64,000 bases of DNA from Rosellinia necatrix (taxonomy: Eukaryota > Ascomycota > Sordariomycetes > Xylariales > Xylariaceae), in NCBI GenBank assembly GCA_021209875.1, contig JAGYVD010000006.1, positions 2,356,001 to 2,420,000 of the forward strand. The letters are read 5' to 3'. Every line of letters begins with the position of its first letter. Within the stretch, counting starts at the first letter, position 1. The notes below the pieces were generated by a model. That model ran no database searches, was not told where the DNA came from, and was given only the letters and a program-made list of their open reading frames with translations. Below are positions 26,201-39,671 of the stretch, in pieces. The position numbers were made by a program, and so were the translations under genes.

Positions 26201-26780
26201 AATAGTTTTAAAAGTTTATTTTTATTATTTATTTTTAATAGTTTTAAATAATATGTTTTTTTATAAAGTTCTGCTGAAAATATATTTTATAGTTTTTTAA
26301 TTTTTTAACTAAAAATTTTTTTTTTTTAATTTTAGCGTTTTAAACCGCAGAACAGTTATAACAGCTTTAATAACTAGCTAGACTTTTATAGTAGTATTAG
26401 CTAGTTTTTTAAATAAGTTTAAAAAAAACTAGTTTTTAATAATAAATATATATATTATTTTTAAAAATAATATTATTAGCTTATATTATTTTATTAAAAA
26501 GAATAATATTATATAGTTTATAACGTTATTTTTTAATAGTTTAATATTTTATATTTTTATATTTTTTATTAAATATTAACAGCTTTTTTTTAACAGGTAA
26601 TAGCTATTTAATTTAATAACATATAAATATATTAAGTCTGGTTTAATATTATATTATATTTTATATAAAGTTTTATTTTTTATTTTTAAGCTAGGCTATA
26701 AATTTTTTAAATATGCTGCTGTTTTAATTAATACAGGCTAATATTTTAAGTTTATTCTGCTAGCCGTAGTATTTATAAAT

Positions 26781-26785
26781 AATTT
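26781..26785. repeat. Target-site duplication AATTT (left, inner element)
   Basis: AATTT precedes the left inner LTR and recurs at 35151-35155. Support from AT-rich sequence is weaker than for ATCAG, but the LTR alignment fixes the boundary independently. Confidence 0.6.
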
Positions 26786-26970
26786 TAACACAGTCAGAAA
26801 AGGGGGGGGCTCTTTATTTAGCTAGCAGAGCTAGCTAGATAAAGATTGTATAGCTTAAATAAAATAACCTAGCTTAAAAAGCTTTTAGTCTCTGCAGGAC
26901 TAAAAGCTTTTATTTAATCTATATTATATTTTTATAGATTTAACTATACTATTTTTAATAAACTATACTA
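26786..26970. repeat. Inner LTR, left copy (185 bp)
   Basis: The first ~25 bp (TAACACAGTCAGAAAAGG, then further Gs) keep G and C that are A and T in the right copy. The rest is more mutated than the right copy. It holds the palindromes GCTAGCAGAGCTAGC and CTGCAG. Confidence 0.8.
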
Positions 26971-29900
26971 AATAATACAATAAGTTTTATAATTATATAA
27001 CTTTATATTTTAGTTTATTTTTTTTTTTTGTGGTAATAAATAAAACACGCTTAATTTTTTAACGTCTGCATATATTTAAACCCCAACATAGTTTTTTTTT
27101 ATATTTTAAGCAGCGCTGTTTATAAAAAAAATAAAATTGCTAGCTTTTAAATTTAACTATTGCTAGCAAAATCTATTAATATTTATTTTATAAATTTAAT
27201 AGTTTAATTAATTTAATAAATTTTGCGTTAGCTAATTAATTAATTATTATATTTTAAAACAATAGCAGCTAAATCTAACTTTATATTATATTTTAAATAA
27301 TATTATTATATTTAGCTATTAATATATTAAAATAATCTATTATTTTTTAAACTTTAATTATTTTAATATTAAATATTTAATAATTATAATATTATAATTA
27401 GCTGTTTTTTAAACTTTAATCAGCATTATATTTAAATAATAAAATTATAACTTATAATTAATACTAGTTTTATTTTTTAAAAGCCTGCGTTAAGTTTTTT
27501 AATAAGCATACAGGTTTTTAATAATACTTAATTATATTTTTATTTTATTTTTAATTTTAAAATTTAATTTTGTTTTAAAATATATATATAAATATAAATT
27601 TATAAAACAGCTAATAATATTTGCTAGCTTAATTATAAAAATTATATAATTTATATATATTTGCTCTGTTATTAATACTAATTTAAATTTTAATTATTAA
27701 TTTATATAAACTTAATAATTATTAATATATTAAAACGTAAAACTAACCTAGAATTTTTAATATTTAAAAATTTAAAATAGTTTTAATAATTAAAAACTTA
27801 ACTTTAAAGCTTATAAAAGCTAAAAAATTTCTAGCTTTAAAATAATCTAATTTAAACTATTAATTTTTAAAATAATATAAAAAACATTATATTTTGTTAA
27901 TAAAACTTAAGTTTATTAAATTAGCATTTTTTATTTTATGCAAAAATTAAAAACTAAAACTATAAATATTAAATATTTTGTATTAAAAAAAAAATATAGT
28001 TTAAAATAAATTTAATAATAAGTTTAAATTAAACAATAATAAAAATTTTAAGTTTATATTTTAAATTTGTTTAAAAATAATATAAAATTAACAAAAATTT
28101 AATAAAAACTTTAAAATTATTATTTAGTTTAAAACTAAAAAACAACGTTTAATAATTATAATAATTTTTAACTTTTTTAAAAAAAAATAATTTTAAAATT
28201 ATATCGCTAAAAATATAAATAAATTGTTATAATAATAATAATTTAAGCTATAAAATTAAAAATTAAAATTTAAATTAAATAAACAAGCTTTTAAATTATT
28301 TATTTTAGCTATAAACTTTTATAAAATTAATATAACAAATTAAAAAATAATATAACTAAAACAAAAAACATATTAAAAATATTAAAAATAATTAATTAAT
28401 TAATATAATAACTAAATAACGTTAAAATACTAGCTAACATAAAAACTTTTATTTTTAAAATATTTTATTATACTGTTAATTAATTATTTAAAGCTGTATT
28501 AAACGCAACTAAATATATAGCAGCATTATTTATTTAATTTTAATATTTTAATTATTAATATTTAACTGCAGCTATATTAATACTAAAACTATTATTTAAA
28601 TTATTTATTTTAATACTTTTAATAAAACTAGCATAAGTTTTAATAGCAGCGCTAATATTTATTATTTTAATAATCTGTTTTAAAATATAAGCTGTATACT
28701 TGTTAATAAAAACTTTATTTATTAAAATAATACAGCAACATATAAAATTTTTATTTTATATTAATTTAAATATATATTTATAATATTTTTATTATAATAT
28801 TTTTAAAACTATAATATTTAACAAGTAATAAAAACTTATTAAAACTATTTTTATAAAACAATAATTTTAGCAATTTAAAAAGCTTAAATATAAACAATAA
28901 AAAAGCAGTAAAAAAAAAACTTTTATAAAAACTTTTAATTAAAAAATCAGAATAGCAAAAATAATTATAAATATAAACAAAAAATTAAAAAAAAATATTA
29001 AACGTTTAACAGCTTTATTTTTTATTATATAATAATTATATAAAACAAGCCGATATTAGCTAGTTTAATTTAAATAAAAAAATAAAAATAATATAAAAAT
29101 AATAGCTAATAAAAATAAGCTTATTTTTACTAACATATTTTATTTTGTAAAAAAAGTTAATTTGTTTTTAAAAATCTAAAAATAGCAGAACAAAATATTT
29201 AATAAATTTTAATTATATTTTAAACATTATTAAAAAACTAGCGGTTTTATAATAAAATAATAAACTAATTATTAATTAATAACTTAAGCTTAAAATATAA
29301 AATTAAACGTTATTTTAAATAAAATAACCATCTGATTTAATATATAACCTGCTATAGCAATAAAACGTTTTATTTAAATTAAATTATTATTAAAAATATT
29401 ATATAATAAAATATTATTTTTATTATGTTTATATAAAAAAACTAAAATATATTTAAGCTATAAAAACTTTAAACGCTAATAATAAAAATTAATATAATAT
29501 TATAATTATAATATAAACTAGTATAAATTTTAAAATTAAATAATATTTATTAACGCTTAATATAAAAAATATTTTAACTAAATATATAATTTAAGTCGCT
29601 AAAATAAAGCTTTTATTAATAGCAGCAGCAAAAACAAATATTTATAAGTTAAAAAAAATTAAAACTATAATAAAAATCTAATAATTAAAAAATAAGCGTT
29701 AAAAAGCGTAGATTAAAATAAAAATAAAAAAATAATATAATAAAAACAAAAAAAAATCGTAAGCTTAAATAAAAAAAAAAATAATAAGAAAAAAAACGGC
29801 CGGAATAAATATAAAAATAAATATAATCGTTATTAAAAAAACGCATTAATACAGCTAAATTAAACTTGTTTATATTAAACGCGATATTATTTTATATTTT

Positions 29901-32431
29901 ATTTAATTTTAAATTAAATAGCAATAAAACGTTTATTATAATTATTTATAGCTAATTATATAAATATTATAATTAAATATTTAATTTAATATATAATTAA
30001 AGTTAATATATTATATATTATATTAAACGTTTAACTAAATATATTTAAAACATGTTATTTTTAACTAAATATATTTATAAGCAATATAATATATTGTTTA
30101 TATTATATAATATATTGTTTTAATATTTATATAAATATAATTGTTTTAATATTATATTAAAAATTATATAAAAATTATTATTTTTTAAAAACTAGTTAAA
30201 AATACTATAATAAATAAAATTATAAGTTTTAAACTAAATAATAAATAGATTATATTATTTGTTTAAAAACATTTAATAAAATATATAATTTTAAAAAGCA
30301 GAAATAAAAACAGTAATTTTTATATTTTAAAATTATTATTTAAAATTTACTAATAATAAAAATATTATTATAAGCTTAAATATAAGCTATATTTGTTTAA
30401 TAATAATAAAGTAATTATTAAATAAATTTAAACATATTTTTAAAAATAAACAGGCTAGATTTAAAAAATTAAAAATAATTAAATTAAATATAAATAAAAG
30501 CTATATTAAAATTTTATATATTAAGCAATAATAATTATAAATTTTTATAATTATTAAAATTTATTAATACGGCTTAAGTTATAAAAAAAACAATATTAAA
30601 ATATTATTAAAAACAATTTTTAAATATTTGTAAAGTATTAATTAATTATAGTTTAAACATGGTTATTTTTATAAATATTAAAAATTTTAAAGTATTTTTT
30701 AAATGTTTTTAAAGTAAACTTATACGTTTATAAAATAACTTTAGTATAAAAAGTTATTTTAACGCTTAAAACATTAATATTAGCACTAGTTAAATATAAA
30801 CCGCTATTAAAAAATAAAAACTTTATATTTAAACTATTATAAAAAATAATATAATAGTTTTAATTAAGTTTATAACTTTTATAAACGTAATAATAATTAA
30901 TTTATTTTTAAAACTAAAACTATTTTTAAAAATATTTAAATAAATATAATTTAAAAACAACTATATTAAAAAAAATATTAAAAATATATAAAAAATCTTT
31001 AAAAGTTATAATAATAGCTGCAGGCTTAACAGCAGCTAAAGCTATAAATATAACTAATTTATTACTATTTAATATTAGCTTATTATTTAACGCGTTTTAT
31101 AATATTATATTAGCTATTAATTTTAACATTTTTATATTTAAAAATAAAATATATATTTTTAATAAATTTAAATTATTAAACATATATTTATTAGCAGACC
31201 TTATATTAATAACTTTTATTATTATAGCTATTATTATTAATACGTATTAAAATCGTAACGCAACTTAATATTTAAACTTAATTATAATAAAAACTAACGC
31301 GATTATTAAAATAATTAACGTGTTAAAATAATATAGAATTTTTTTAAAAAGCTTTTTTTTTAATAAAGTTTTTAATATAATAAATATAACAAATAAAGTT
31401 AATATAACTAACACGCTTGTAATAAAAGCTAGTAAATAGCTAAATAAAGCTTTAAAGCTTAAAATCTAAGAAATTCTGTTAATATTAAATATAAAAAGCC
31501 TAATAAAAAAACAAAGTTAAAGTTTTAAATAAATAGTTTATTTATATAAAAAAAATATTATAGCATTAGAAATTTTAAATTGTTAAAAAAATATTTAATA
31601 TTTAAAAACTAAAATATTATTAATATATTAAAAAAACAAATAAAAATTTTTTAATAAATAATTAATAACAAATAAAATTAAATTTTTAATTAAATTTTTT
31701 AATACACGCGATTAAAAACAATTAATATAATATTTAATAAATTTTATAAGTAAAATAAAATAAAATAAGTTAATAGTTTTTTTATTTATATATTTAATTT
31801 TATTATATAGCTTATATATAAAAAAATTATATTTATATTTAATAATTAATTTAAAAGTTTTAAATAAAATCGCTGTTTTAAACAACTATTTATTACTATT
31901 ATAATTTATAATTATTATATTAATTAAAAAAAAGTATTTAATTATAATAAATATAACTGCATTTTTTATTAATTTATAATTTATTTTAATTATTAAAACT
32001 GATTTATAATAATAAGTTTTAAAAACTAAAGCAATTAATAATAGCTTTAATAAGATTTTATAATATATTTATATATATTTAACGTTTTATAAATAAATTG
32101 TTTTATTTTTATAAGCATTATTATAAAGCTTTTATTAATAATATTATTATTTTTTAAATATTAAAACAGATTATTTAGTTTATTTATATAATATTTTTAT
32201 ATTGTTTAATAAAAAGAATTTTTTATTTTTAAAAAACTTTTATTATATATTTTTTATAAAACTTTTAAGCTTTTAAATAAACGTTTTAAATATATTAACA
32301 ATAAAAAAACAGCTGGCAGCATTTAAAAACTTTAAATTTTTAAATCAGTTAAAAGTTTTAAAGCAATATTTAAAAAATACAGGATTTTTTTATATATTGT
32401 TGCTATATTATACTAAAATTGCAAAACTTTT

Positions 32432-32639
32432 TAAAAAGATTGGTATAAGGGTAGAAAGAAAGATGCCTCTATTAATTCCTCTGCTAGGTGGGGAATTCTA
32501 GTAAGTCTAGAATTAACCCCTGCAGGGGTGGCCGTGGGCCACCTGTTGCCAGCCGTAGCCTGTGCCACCTATCTAATCTAATCTAATAATACACGAGCCG
32601 TTGGCTCGATTGATACGGGCCCCTTCGGGGACTCTATCA
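32432..32639. mobile_element. Solo LTR, almost unmutated (208 bp)
   Basis: A GC-normal island inside the saturated block, flanked by CTTTT at 32427-32431 and 32640-32644. It begins TAAAAAGATTGG (TA probably from TG) and ends TCTATCA. It is rich in short perfect stems: CCCCTGCAGGGG, GTGGCCGTGGGCCAC, CGAGCCGTTGGCTCG, CCCCTTCGGGG. It shares CCTGCAGG and ATCTAATCTA motifs with the inner LTRs, so a related family is likely. Retention of C/G suggests it arrived after the main RIP rounds or was too short to trigger RIP. Confidence 0.6.
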
Positions 32640-34965
32640 CTTTTATAAAAATATAAAATAAAGTTATTTAATAAAAAATATAAAATAAAACAATATAAAG
32701 TTAATAATTATAGCAAATATTAAATATATTATTAGTTTATATATTTTAAACTAATTATAGCTAAAATAAAATTATTTAAAGCTTTTAAAACTTAATTTGT
32801 TTATATATTATATTTTATTATTATAATTTTATAAAAATATTATATATATAAATAAATAGCTTGCTAAAAAAGCTTTAAAATAATATTATTTTATATTAAA
32901 AATAAATATATATAAAAACTAAAATTAATAATTTTAAATATATAAATATTGCTAATAATATTTTTAAGTTGCTATATATTATAATTAAAAATAAAATATA
33001 AACTTTTAAACTAAAAATAGCTTATATAGTTTAAACATATTAATGCTTGCAAATTATAATTAAAGCTTTAATTCATTTAATAGTTTTTTCTTAATTATTT
33101 AACAATAAAAATATATTAAACTAAACTAAGCTTAATAATAAATTTATAAACCGTATAAACAAACGTTTAATTAACACGTTTATATATTTATTATAATATA
33201 AATTATAAATATATTATATATTAAACAGGCTAAATTTTATTTTAAATATATTTAATTAATTAAAAATATTATTAATTTAATAAATATTAAAAAAAATAGT
33301 TTAAATAAATAAAAACTAGTTTTAAACAATATATAAATAATATATTTAGAACTAGTAATAAAAAAATAATAAAAACCGAGATTATAGCAGACTATATTAA
33401 AAATCTTAAGTATTAAAAAGTTTTAAAAACGATTTATAAAAGCAATAAAAACATTGCAAATTTTTTAAGCTTAAATATCTTTTATAATTATAAATAATTT
33501 ATTATATAACGTTAACCAAAAAATAAACATAAATTATATATATTTAAAAATAAATAATTAAATATCTAGCAATAATATATAATAATAAGTATTATTTTAG
33601 CAAACAGCGTATAATAAAAAATTAAAACTTTATATAATTAAATTAAAAATTTATAAAATAAAAATATATATAAATTATTATAATAAATATAAGTTATATA
33701 ATACTAGCAAAAAAGCTGCATAATAATTATTAACTTATTTAATTAAAAATATTAAGCTAATAAAAATAATTATAATAAATTTTATTATAAGCTTATTTAA
33801 AATATTATTTTAATTATATTATAATAATTAAAAAATTTAATTATTATAATATATTAATAATAATAATATATATTATATTAAAATATTTATTATTTATATT
33901 TAATAATAAAAATACTCTATTAAAAACTAAGCAAAATTATTAGTTAAGCAATTTTTATTATTTAATTAAAACGTATTAAACAGCATTATTTTTAATTAAA
34001 ATTACAAATTTATTTTTAAATTTTAAATAAAGCTTTAAAAACTATAAAATAAAACTTTTAATAATAATTTTTATTATTTATAAAATAATAAATTATTTAA
34101 ACAAAAAATTAAATAATAAAATTATTATTTAATATTATATATATATATATTTAAACCGTAAATAAATAAATATATTATTATTTTTATAATAAAATTTAAA
34201 TAAAATATATTTAAAACTTATTAAATTATTAATTTATAAACAGCTTTTTAAATTTTAGCTATTTAAACTAAATAAAATCTTTGTTAATATAAAAATAAAT
34301 ATAATTATTAAAAATATCTAATTTATATAAAAATATTTTTATAAAAATATAAAATTAGCTATAAATTTTATAGCAATATATATTAAATAATATTATAATA
34401 ATAAATATAAATTAATAAAATTTAATATAAAAATAAAATATATTTAAAGCTTTATTTAAAATATTATTTTTTAAAAGCTATTAAAAAATATTTTTAATAG
34501 CATGTAAAACTATAAAAATTAAAAAAAGTTAATAAATTAGCTTATAAATTAAAATTATTAAAAATTTTAATATTTATTTTATTATTTTAGTTGCGTATTT
34601 ATTATTTAAAAATATAAACAAAAATCTTTTTATTAAAAATATTAGCATTAGGCCTAATATTTAAAAAATAAAACTTAAAAAAAAATAATTTATTTAAAAT
34701 TAAAATAATTTTAAGCATTAAATAAACTATATTAAAAACAGATTTAATTATTTTATTAAATAAAAAATATAGTTATAAAATAACTAATAAAAATCGGAGT
34801 AATAACTGCGTAGTATTAAAAAATTAATTAAAAAATACTAGAATTAAAAAAAAAATAAACCTTAGCTGGAAAAATTAAAAAAAAGCTATAGCTGACCTTA
34901 TAAACAGTAAAAAGAAAATTATATAGTTATTAAAAATAATAACGCTTTATTATAGCCCTAGCACT

Positions 34966-35150
34966 TAATATAATTAAAAAAAAAAGGGGCTTTTTATTTA
35001 GCTAGCGGAGCTAGCTAAATAAAGATTATGTAGCTTAGATAAGGTAACCTAGCCTAAAAGGCTTCTGGTCCCTGCAGGACCAGAAGCCTCCATCTAATCT
35101 ACATCACACTTTTACAGACTTAACCATACTACCCCTAGTAAACCATACTA
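34966..35150. repeat. Inner LTR, right copy (185 bp)
   Basis: This is the better preserved copy of the inner LTR over most of its length. It contains the stem-loops GCTAGCGGAGCTAGC and CTTCTGGTCCCTGCAGGACCAGAAG. It ends CCATACTA, followed by AATTT. Confidence 0.8.
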
Positions 35151-38078
35151 AATTTATAAATAATTTTTTTAATAACTTTTATAGCTTGTTCTACGATATT
35201 ATTTTATTAATGCTGGTTTATAATAGAAAAAAATAAAACGATATTTTTATTTTAATATATAAATTTAAATATATTATTTATAAAATTTAACTTTTAATTT
35301 AATATAATAATATAGCAGCGTTATTCTAGTTGTTTATATTAATTAAAAAAGTTTAAATAATATTAATAAACTTAAACAAAAGTTTTATAAAAAAGTCCAG
35401 GTTTTTAAATATAATTATTAATTATAATTATTTATTAAATAAATTTATTATATTTTATAATATAGCTTTATTTTATTAATATTTTAATAAAATTAATATA
35501 AATAAATTTAAGTTTATAGGTTTTTTAGCTAGGGTTTTTTATATAGTTTTTTTTATTTATTTTTAATGCAGGTTTTATATAAGTAGTACTTTTAAAAAAT
35601 AGTATTTTTGTTATAAAATTTATTAATATTTAAAGTTTTTAATTATTAATATATTTAAGTTAATTATATTAAACTTATATTTTAAAATTAAAAATAAAAT
35701 AAATATAAAGCTTAATATTTAAGCTAAATATATTAATATTAAAGCTTAGCATATTAATTAAATATAAACCGCTGTTTATTTACGCGTTAAAAAATATTTT
35801 TATTTTTAGCTTTAAATGTTTTATTTTAATAAAAAAAATTCTATATTTTTTAAATAATTAAAATATAAAAATTAAATTAACTTCTGCTTTAAAATAATAT
35901 ACTGCTTTATAAAAATATTTTATATTTTTTACTGTTTATAAAAGTAGTAATAATATAATTTTTATTTATTTAAATATAATTATTTTATTTTTAATTTTTA
36001 TTATTTTTAACTTATTATAACGTTTTAAATTAATAAAACTGTTTTATTTATAAAACATATATTAATTATAGTTTAAATTAAAAGCGATAATATTATTAAA
36101 TTATTTTATAAAGTTTTAGGCAACTTGTTTAATAATATTAGTTAATAAAAATTATTTTAATATATTAGCAACCTGTAAATTATTTAAAACGTTATTAAAA
36201 ATTATATTTTTAAAACGTATAACTTTAATATCTTAGCGCTAAATTTAACTATTAAATAGTTTAATTTAAATATTTTTATAAAAAATCTTTTATAAAGCTA
36301 AATATAATAAAATTAAAATTATATTATTAGTTCTAATTAAGCTAAGCGGCAGTAAAAAAAATTTATTTATTTTATATTAAAGCTATTATTAAAGTTTTTG
36401 TTTTTAACATTTTTTTATTTTATTTTTATTAAGTTGTTTTTAAAAATAAAAACTTTTTTAATATTAGTTTTAAATATAACTTATAATATTTAATTATTAT
36501 ATGTTTTTTTTTATAATTTATATAATTTATAATTATAATTAATATAACGTTAAAATTTTTATTAATTTTAATAATTATTTTTAGCTTAAGCTTTTTAAAC
36601 AGCGTTATTAAATATAGCAGCTTTTTAATTATTATATTAATTAAGTTTTTTTAAAAATAATTTAATAGTTTTATTTAAAAAATATATATATATATATATA
36701 TAATTTAAGCTTAATATAAACAAAATTTATTAAAAATATAAATTTATAAATTATATAATTAATATTTAAAGTAGCTATATTATTATAAATAATTTAAAGT
36801 TTTTTTATAAGCTTTAATATAGTTCTACTGCTGTTTTTTAAGCTTGCGTTATTTTATTAAACAAATAAAGCAGTATAAATAGTATTTTTTAAGTTTAAAG
36901 TTTTTAAAATAATATTTTAAATTTAATATATTATTTTATATTTAGTTTTATTTATAAAATAGTTTTAAATATTAATTTTAAAACATATTTATATAACTAT
37001 ATATTTTTAATTTATTTATTTTTTATATTTTAATATATTTTATATAATTATTATTATTTTTGCTGGCTTTTTTTAATATTAATGCTTATATTTTTTAAAT
37101 AAAAATATTTATAATTTTATATTATTAAATAATTTTTATTTTTTAATAAATTTTATATAATTATTTAATAATTTTATTAAACTTATAATTATTAATATTA
37201 AACTTTTTTGCTGTTTATAATTTTATTGTTTTTATATTAGCATTTTAAAACGATTTTTAATTATAAAAACATTAATATTTAAATTAAAAATAAAGCAAAA
37301 TTTTTTTTTTTTTTATATATTTGCTTATATATAAAAAAACATAAAATTAAAAATAAAAATAATAAATTTTTAAAGTAGTTATTTTAAAGCTAAAAAGTTT
37401 AATATTATTAAATAGTAATAAAAAAATATATAAGCTATAAACTTAATAACAGGTTTTAAAAATTTTTATAATAAAATAATATAATTATTTAAACGTTGTT
37501 TATAAAAAATCTAATATAATAAAAACAAGTTTATTAATAAAATAAAAAAATTATATTTGTTTAAAAAATAATAGTATAAAAAACGTTATAAAAGTTTTTT
37601 TACAGAAAATATTTATAAATATTTTAAATATTTAATTAAAATAATAATAACTTATTAAAATAATAATCTATTTTTTTATAATTTTATATTTAAAAATAAT
37701 AAAGTTTATTAAATTTAATAATTAGCAAATAAAAAATAAAATAAAAACTTTTTTAATAACTTAATATTATTTAAAGCTAAAAATTTAAAATTACAGCTAA
37801 TAATTATTAATAATTTAGTTTTAATAAATCTTATGTTTTATAAATATTAATAAGCTTTAAATTAATAATTTAATAAATTTTATAATTAATATTATTTTTA
37901 AATAAAATAATATATTATATTTATAATTTAATATTTTTTAATTTATTTTTAAATGTTAATTTTTTATATAAATAGTTCTAGCTTTAGATTTTTTAAGTCG
38001 AAAAATCAGATAATTTAACTAAATCTAAAAATAAAAGCTGAATAAATAATATAAATAAGCAAGTCCGGGCTTATAACC

Positions 38079-38216
38079 TGTTAAGAGAAATAAATTATTA
38101 TAATAGTTAAAAATATATTTAAAATATAGAATTAATTATAAAGATAGGTTAAAAGACCTGGGATATTTAGTAGAATATATATCCGGAGGTGTGGAGTGAC
38201 CCACATATATTTGATA
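38079..38216. repeat. Outer LTR, right copy (138 bp)
   Basis: It starts TGTTAAGAG and ends TTTGATA. Its right part (GTGTGGAGTGACCCACAT) is less mutated than the left copy. Confidence 0.85.
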
Positions 38217-39671
38217 ATCAGGGCTTGGAACAATGTATGCCACTTTTGTCCCCGATACTCCCGTGACGAGGTGTCCGCAAAAGCGTCCGCTGGATGCGCC
38301 CAGTACAGCTGACCCACAGTCCCCTTCGAATAATTCCTGTTGGAGAACAATCTAGAGGAGTCCCACAAATTGATGAGTGCGAAAGCCCCTGTAGGCAACT
38401 TTCCCCGGCATCAAGGTTCCTCGGATGATTATGCAGTTCGTGACAACAATGATTTCAAGTTCCTTATTCCCAACTGCAGTAGCGATGGCCGTAACGGGTG
38501 GAGAAAGATAAGATGCATTAATATTATTGCCCAATTTTTTTACAGCCTCGGCGGGAATAGCGATCATAGCGTAGTCGAGCAAGGGATGAGCCAGTCTTTC
38601 TTGGGGTAGGTAGCCAACGACATACCGAGGGCCGGAGCCGGGGGTGTATGGAAATGTAGGCTTTGTCTGGACATAATCCTGCGTTCCATAAGTGTACAAG
38701 ACGTTGTTTTTTCGTATATTTAGCCCACCAAATTCATGAGGTTGGTTGGAGGGTATGCTGGTGTCGTAGCTGTCGTTACTTTCATTCGCAGTATCGCTTG
38801 GCGAACCACCTCCTGACAGAGAGTCTTCTGGTGTTTCACTCCCACGGCTCATCATTTCCAATTCATGGTCAGAGTCGTTTTCGTCATCTGTGCTCTGTCC
38901 GTCGAATTGACATTCATCAAAACTCGTGAGTGGTGACTCCGCCTGTGGTGTGTTCCTCGCCTCAGTAAATAAATGGCCCGTGGTGAGTTGATAATAGCCC
39001 CCGCCCACTTTGACAGCGACACCTGCTGTAGCATAACGGTGAAGAGTTTTAAGAGGACCAGCTGGGGAGAATATTCGCCTTCCAAGCCATGGATCAGCTG
39101 ACGATGCACAAACGACCTCCCTATTGCTCGAAATGCTAGATCCAGCTAAAGCTCCTAGGGAGTCAATGATGAGTGGCGGTGGCTTATCTGGATCAGGAGT
39201 ATCCATTTTTGAATGCTTTGTAGGATCGCACATGTCAGACCCGACACCCGCTGTCACGAAACCGTGGTCCCTATCGCCAGGGGATAAACGGCGGACGGGA
39301 GTTGGATGCTCCAAGGGTAGCATGGCCGCCCCGAAGCCGAACCCCTCGTGATTTGCTAGTAGACCGTTCTCTCGTATAGTAGCTTCGGCTAGGTCCCGAG
39401 CTTTCTTGTCTGTGCAACAAAGCATGATGATAGGATTCGCATTTACAGGGGTCCGCCCTATCATGTATAGCCTGATAAACATCTCAGCACGACCTAAGTC
39501 TAAATGGTTAAGATGATCCATAATCTCGGGTTGAATAATATCCTCAAAAGCTTTATGTGCTGGCCATCGGGAATACCACACCATACGCCTGCCTACCCTG
39601 GAAGATTTGATTTGGCGCCCAATAGAGTCTTGAGGACTTGGCCATGGGGGTAAAGATCTTAGTACAGGCAT
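38217..39671 (-). pseudogene. Broken gene for a chymotrypsin-fold protease-like fungal protein
   Basis: The frame from the ATG at 39671 runs 439 codons to a TAG at 38354-38352. In the same frame it then continues into EGDCGSAV and a typical family C-terminus (GHLVTGVSGTKVAYIVPSPD) up to the retrotransposon TSD. A His-Asp-Ser arrangement of the trypsin fold is visible: TTGH with His ~233, HPLLDY with Asp ~366, and GDCGS with Ser ~454, counting the TAG as codon 440. The N-terminal ~110 residues (LYMIGRTP, then a Cys/Lys-rich segment) resemble fungal proteins I know only as hypothetical; activity is inferred from motifs. Both the TAG, 14 codons before the Ser, and the insertion inside the last codons inactivate it. 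In present DNA the frame would run into LTR sequence and stop at 38137. TAG from CAG or TGG would be a RIP-type change. Confidence 0.75.

Larger units (their letters stand above)
26786..35150. mobile_element. Nested LTR retrotransposon (inner, 8,365 bp)
   Basis: Two 185-bp direct repeats (26786-26970 and 34966-35150) align without gaps at an 8,180-bp offset, and the differences are transitions. Both begin TA and end TA, as expected if the usual TG...CA termini were hit by RIP. The internal 8 kb is AT-saturated and unreadable. It lies wholly within the outer element, so it inserted later. It contains its own passenger, a solo LTR at 32432-32639. Confidence 0.8.
23070..38216. mobile_element. 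RIP-degraded LTR retrotransposon (outer), with nested insertions
   Basis: The unit is 15,147 bp, bounded by two 138-bp direct repeats (23070-23207 and 38079-38216). These align without gaps at a constant 15,009-bp offset, and the differences I could read are transitions. The repeats are flanked by the 5-bp duplication ATCAG. Removing the nested element at 26786-35150 leaves about 6.8 kb, a normal LTR-element size. The internal sequence is AT-saturated with no open frame, so superfamily and orientation cannot be read. It inserted into the 3' end of the protease-like gene now at 38217-39671. Confidence 0.85.

Noticed and set aside
26771..35167. A 16-bp repeat (ATTTATAAATAATTTT) on both sides of the inner element, suggesting a LINE-type target duplication
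   Set aside because: The LTR alignment extends gap-free to 26786/34966, which fixes the element ends and leaves a 5-bp AATTT duplication. The longer match comes from locally repetitive AT sequence.
23070..38216. Mitochondrial DNA insertion, because of extreme AT content and PstI-like GC palindromes
   Set aside because: Gap-free LTR pairs with 5-bp duplications and transition-only differences point to RIP-mutated retrotransposons; no mitochondrial gene is readable.
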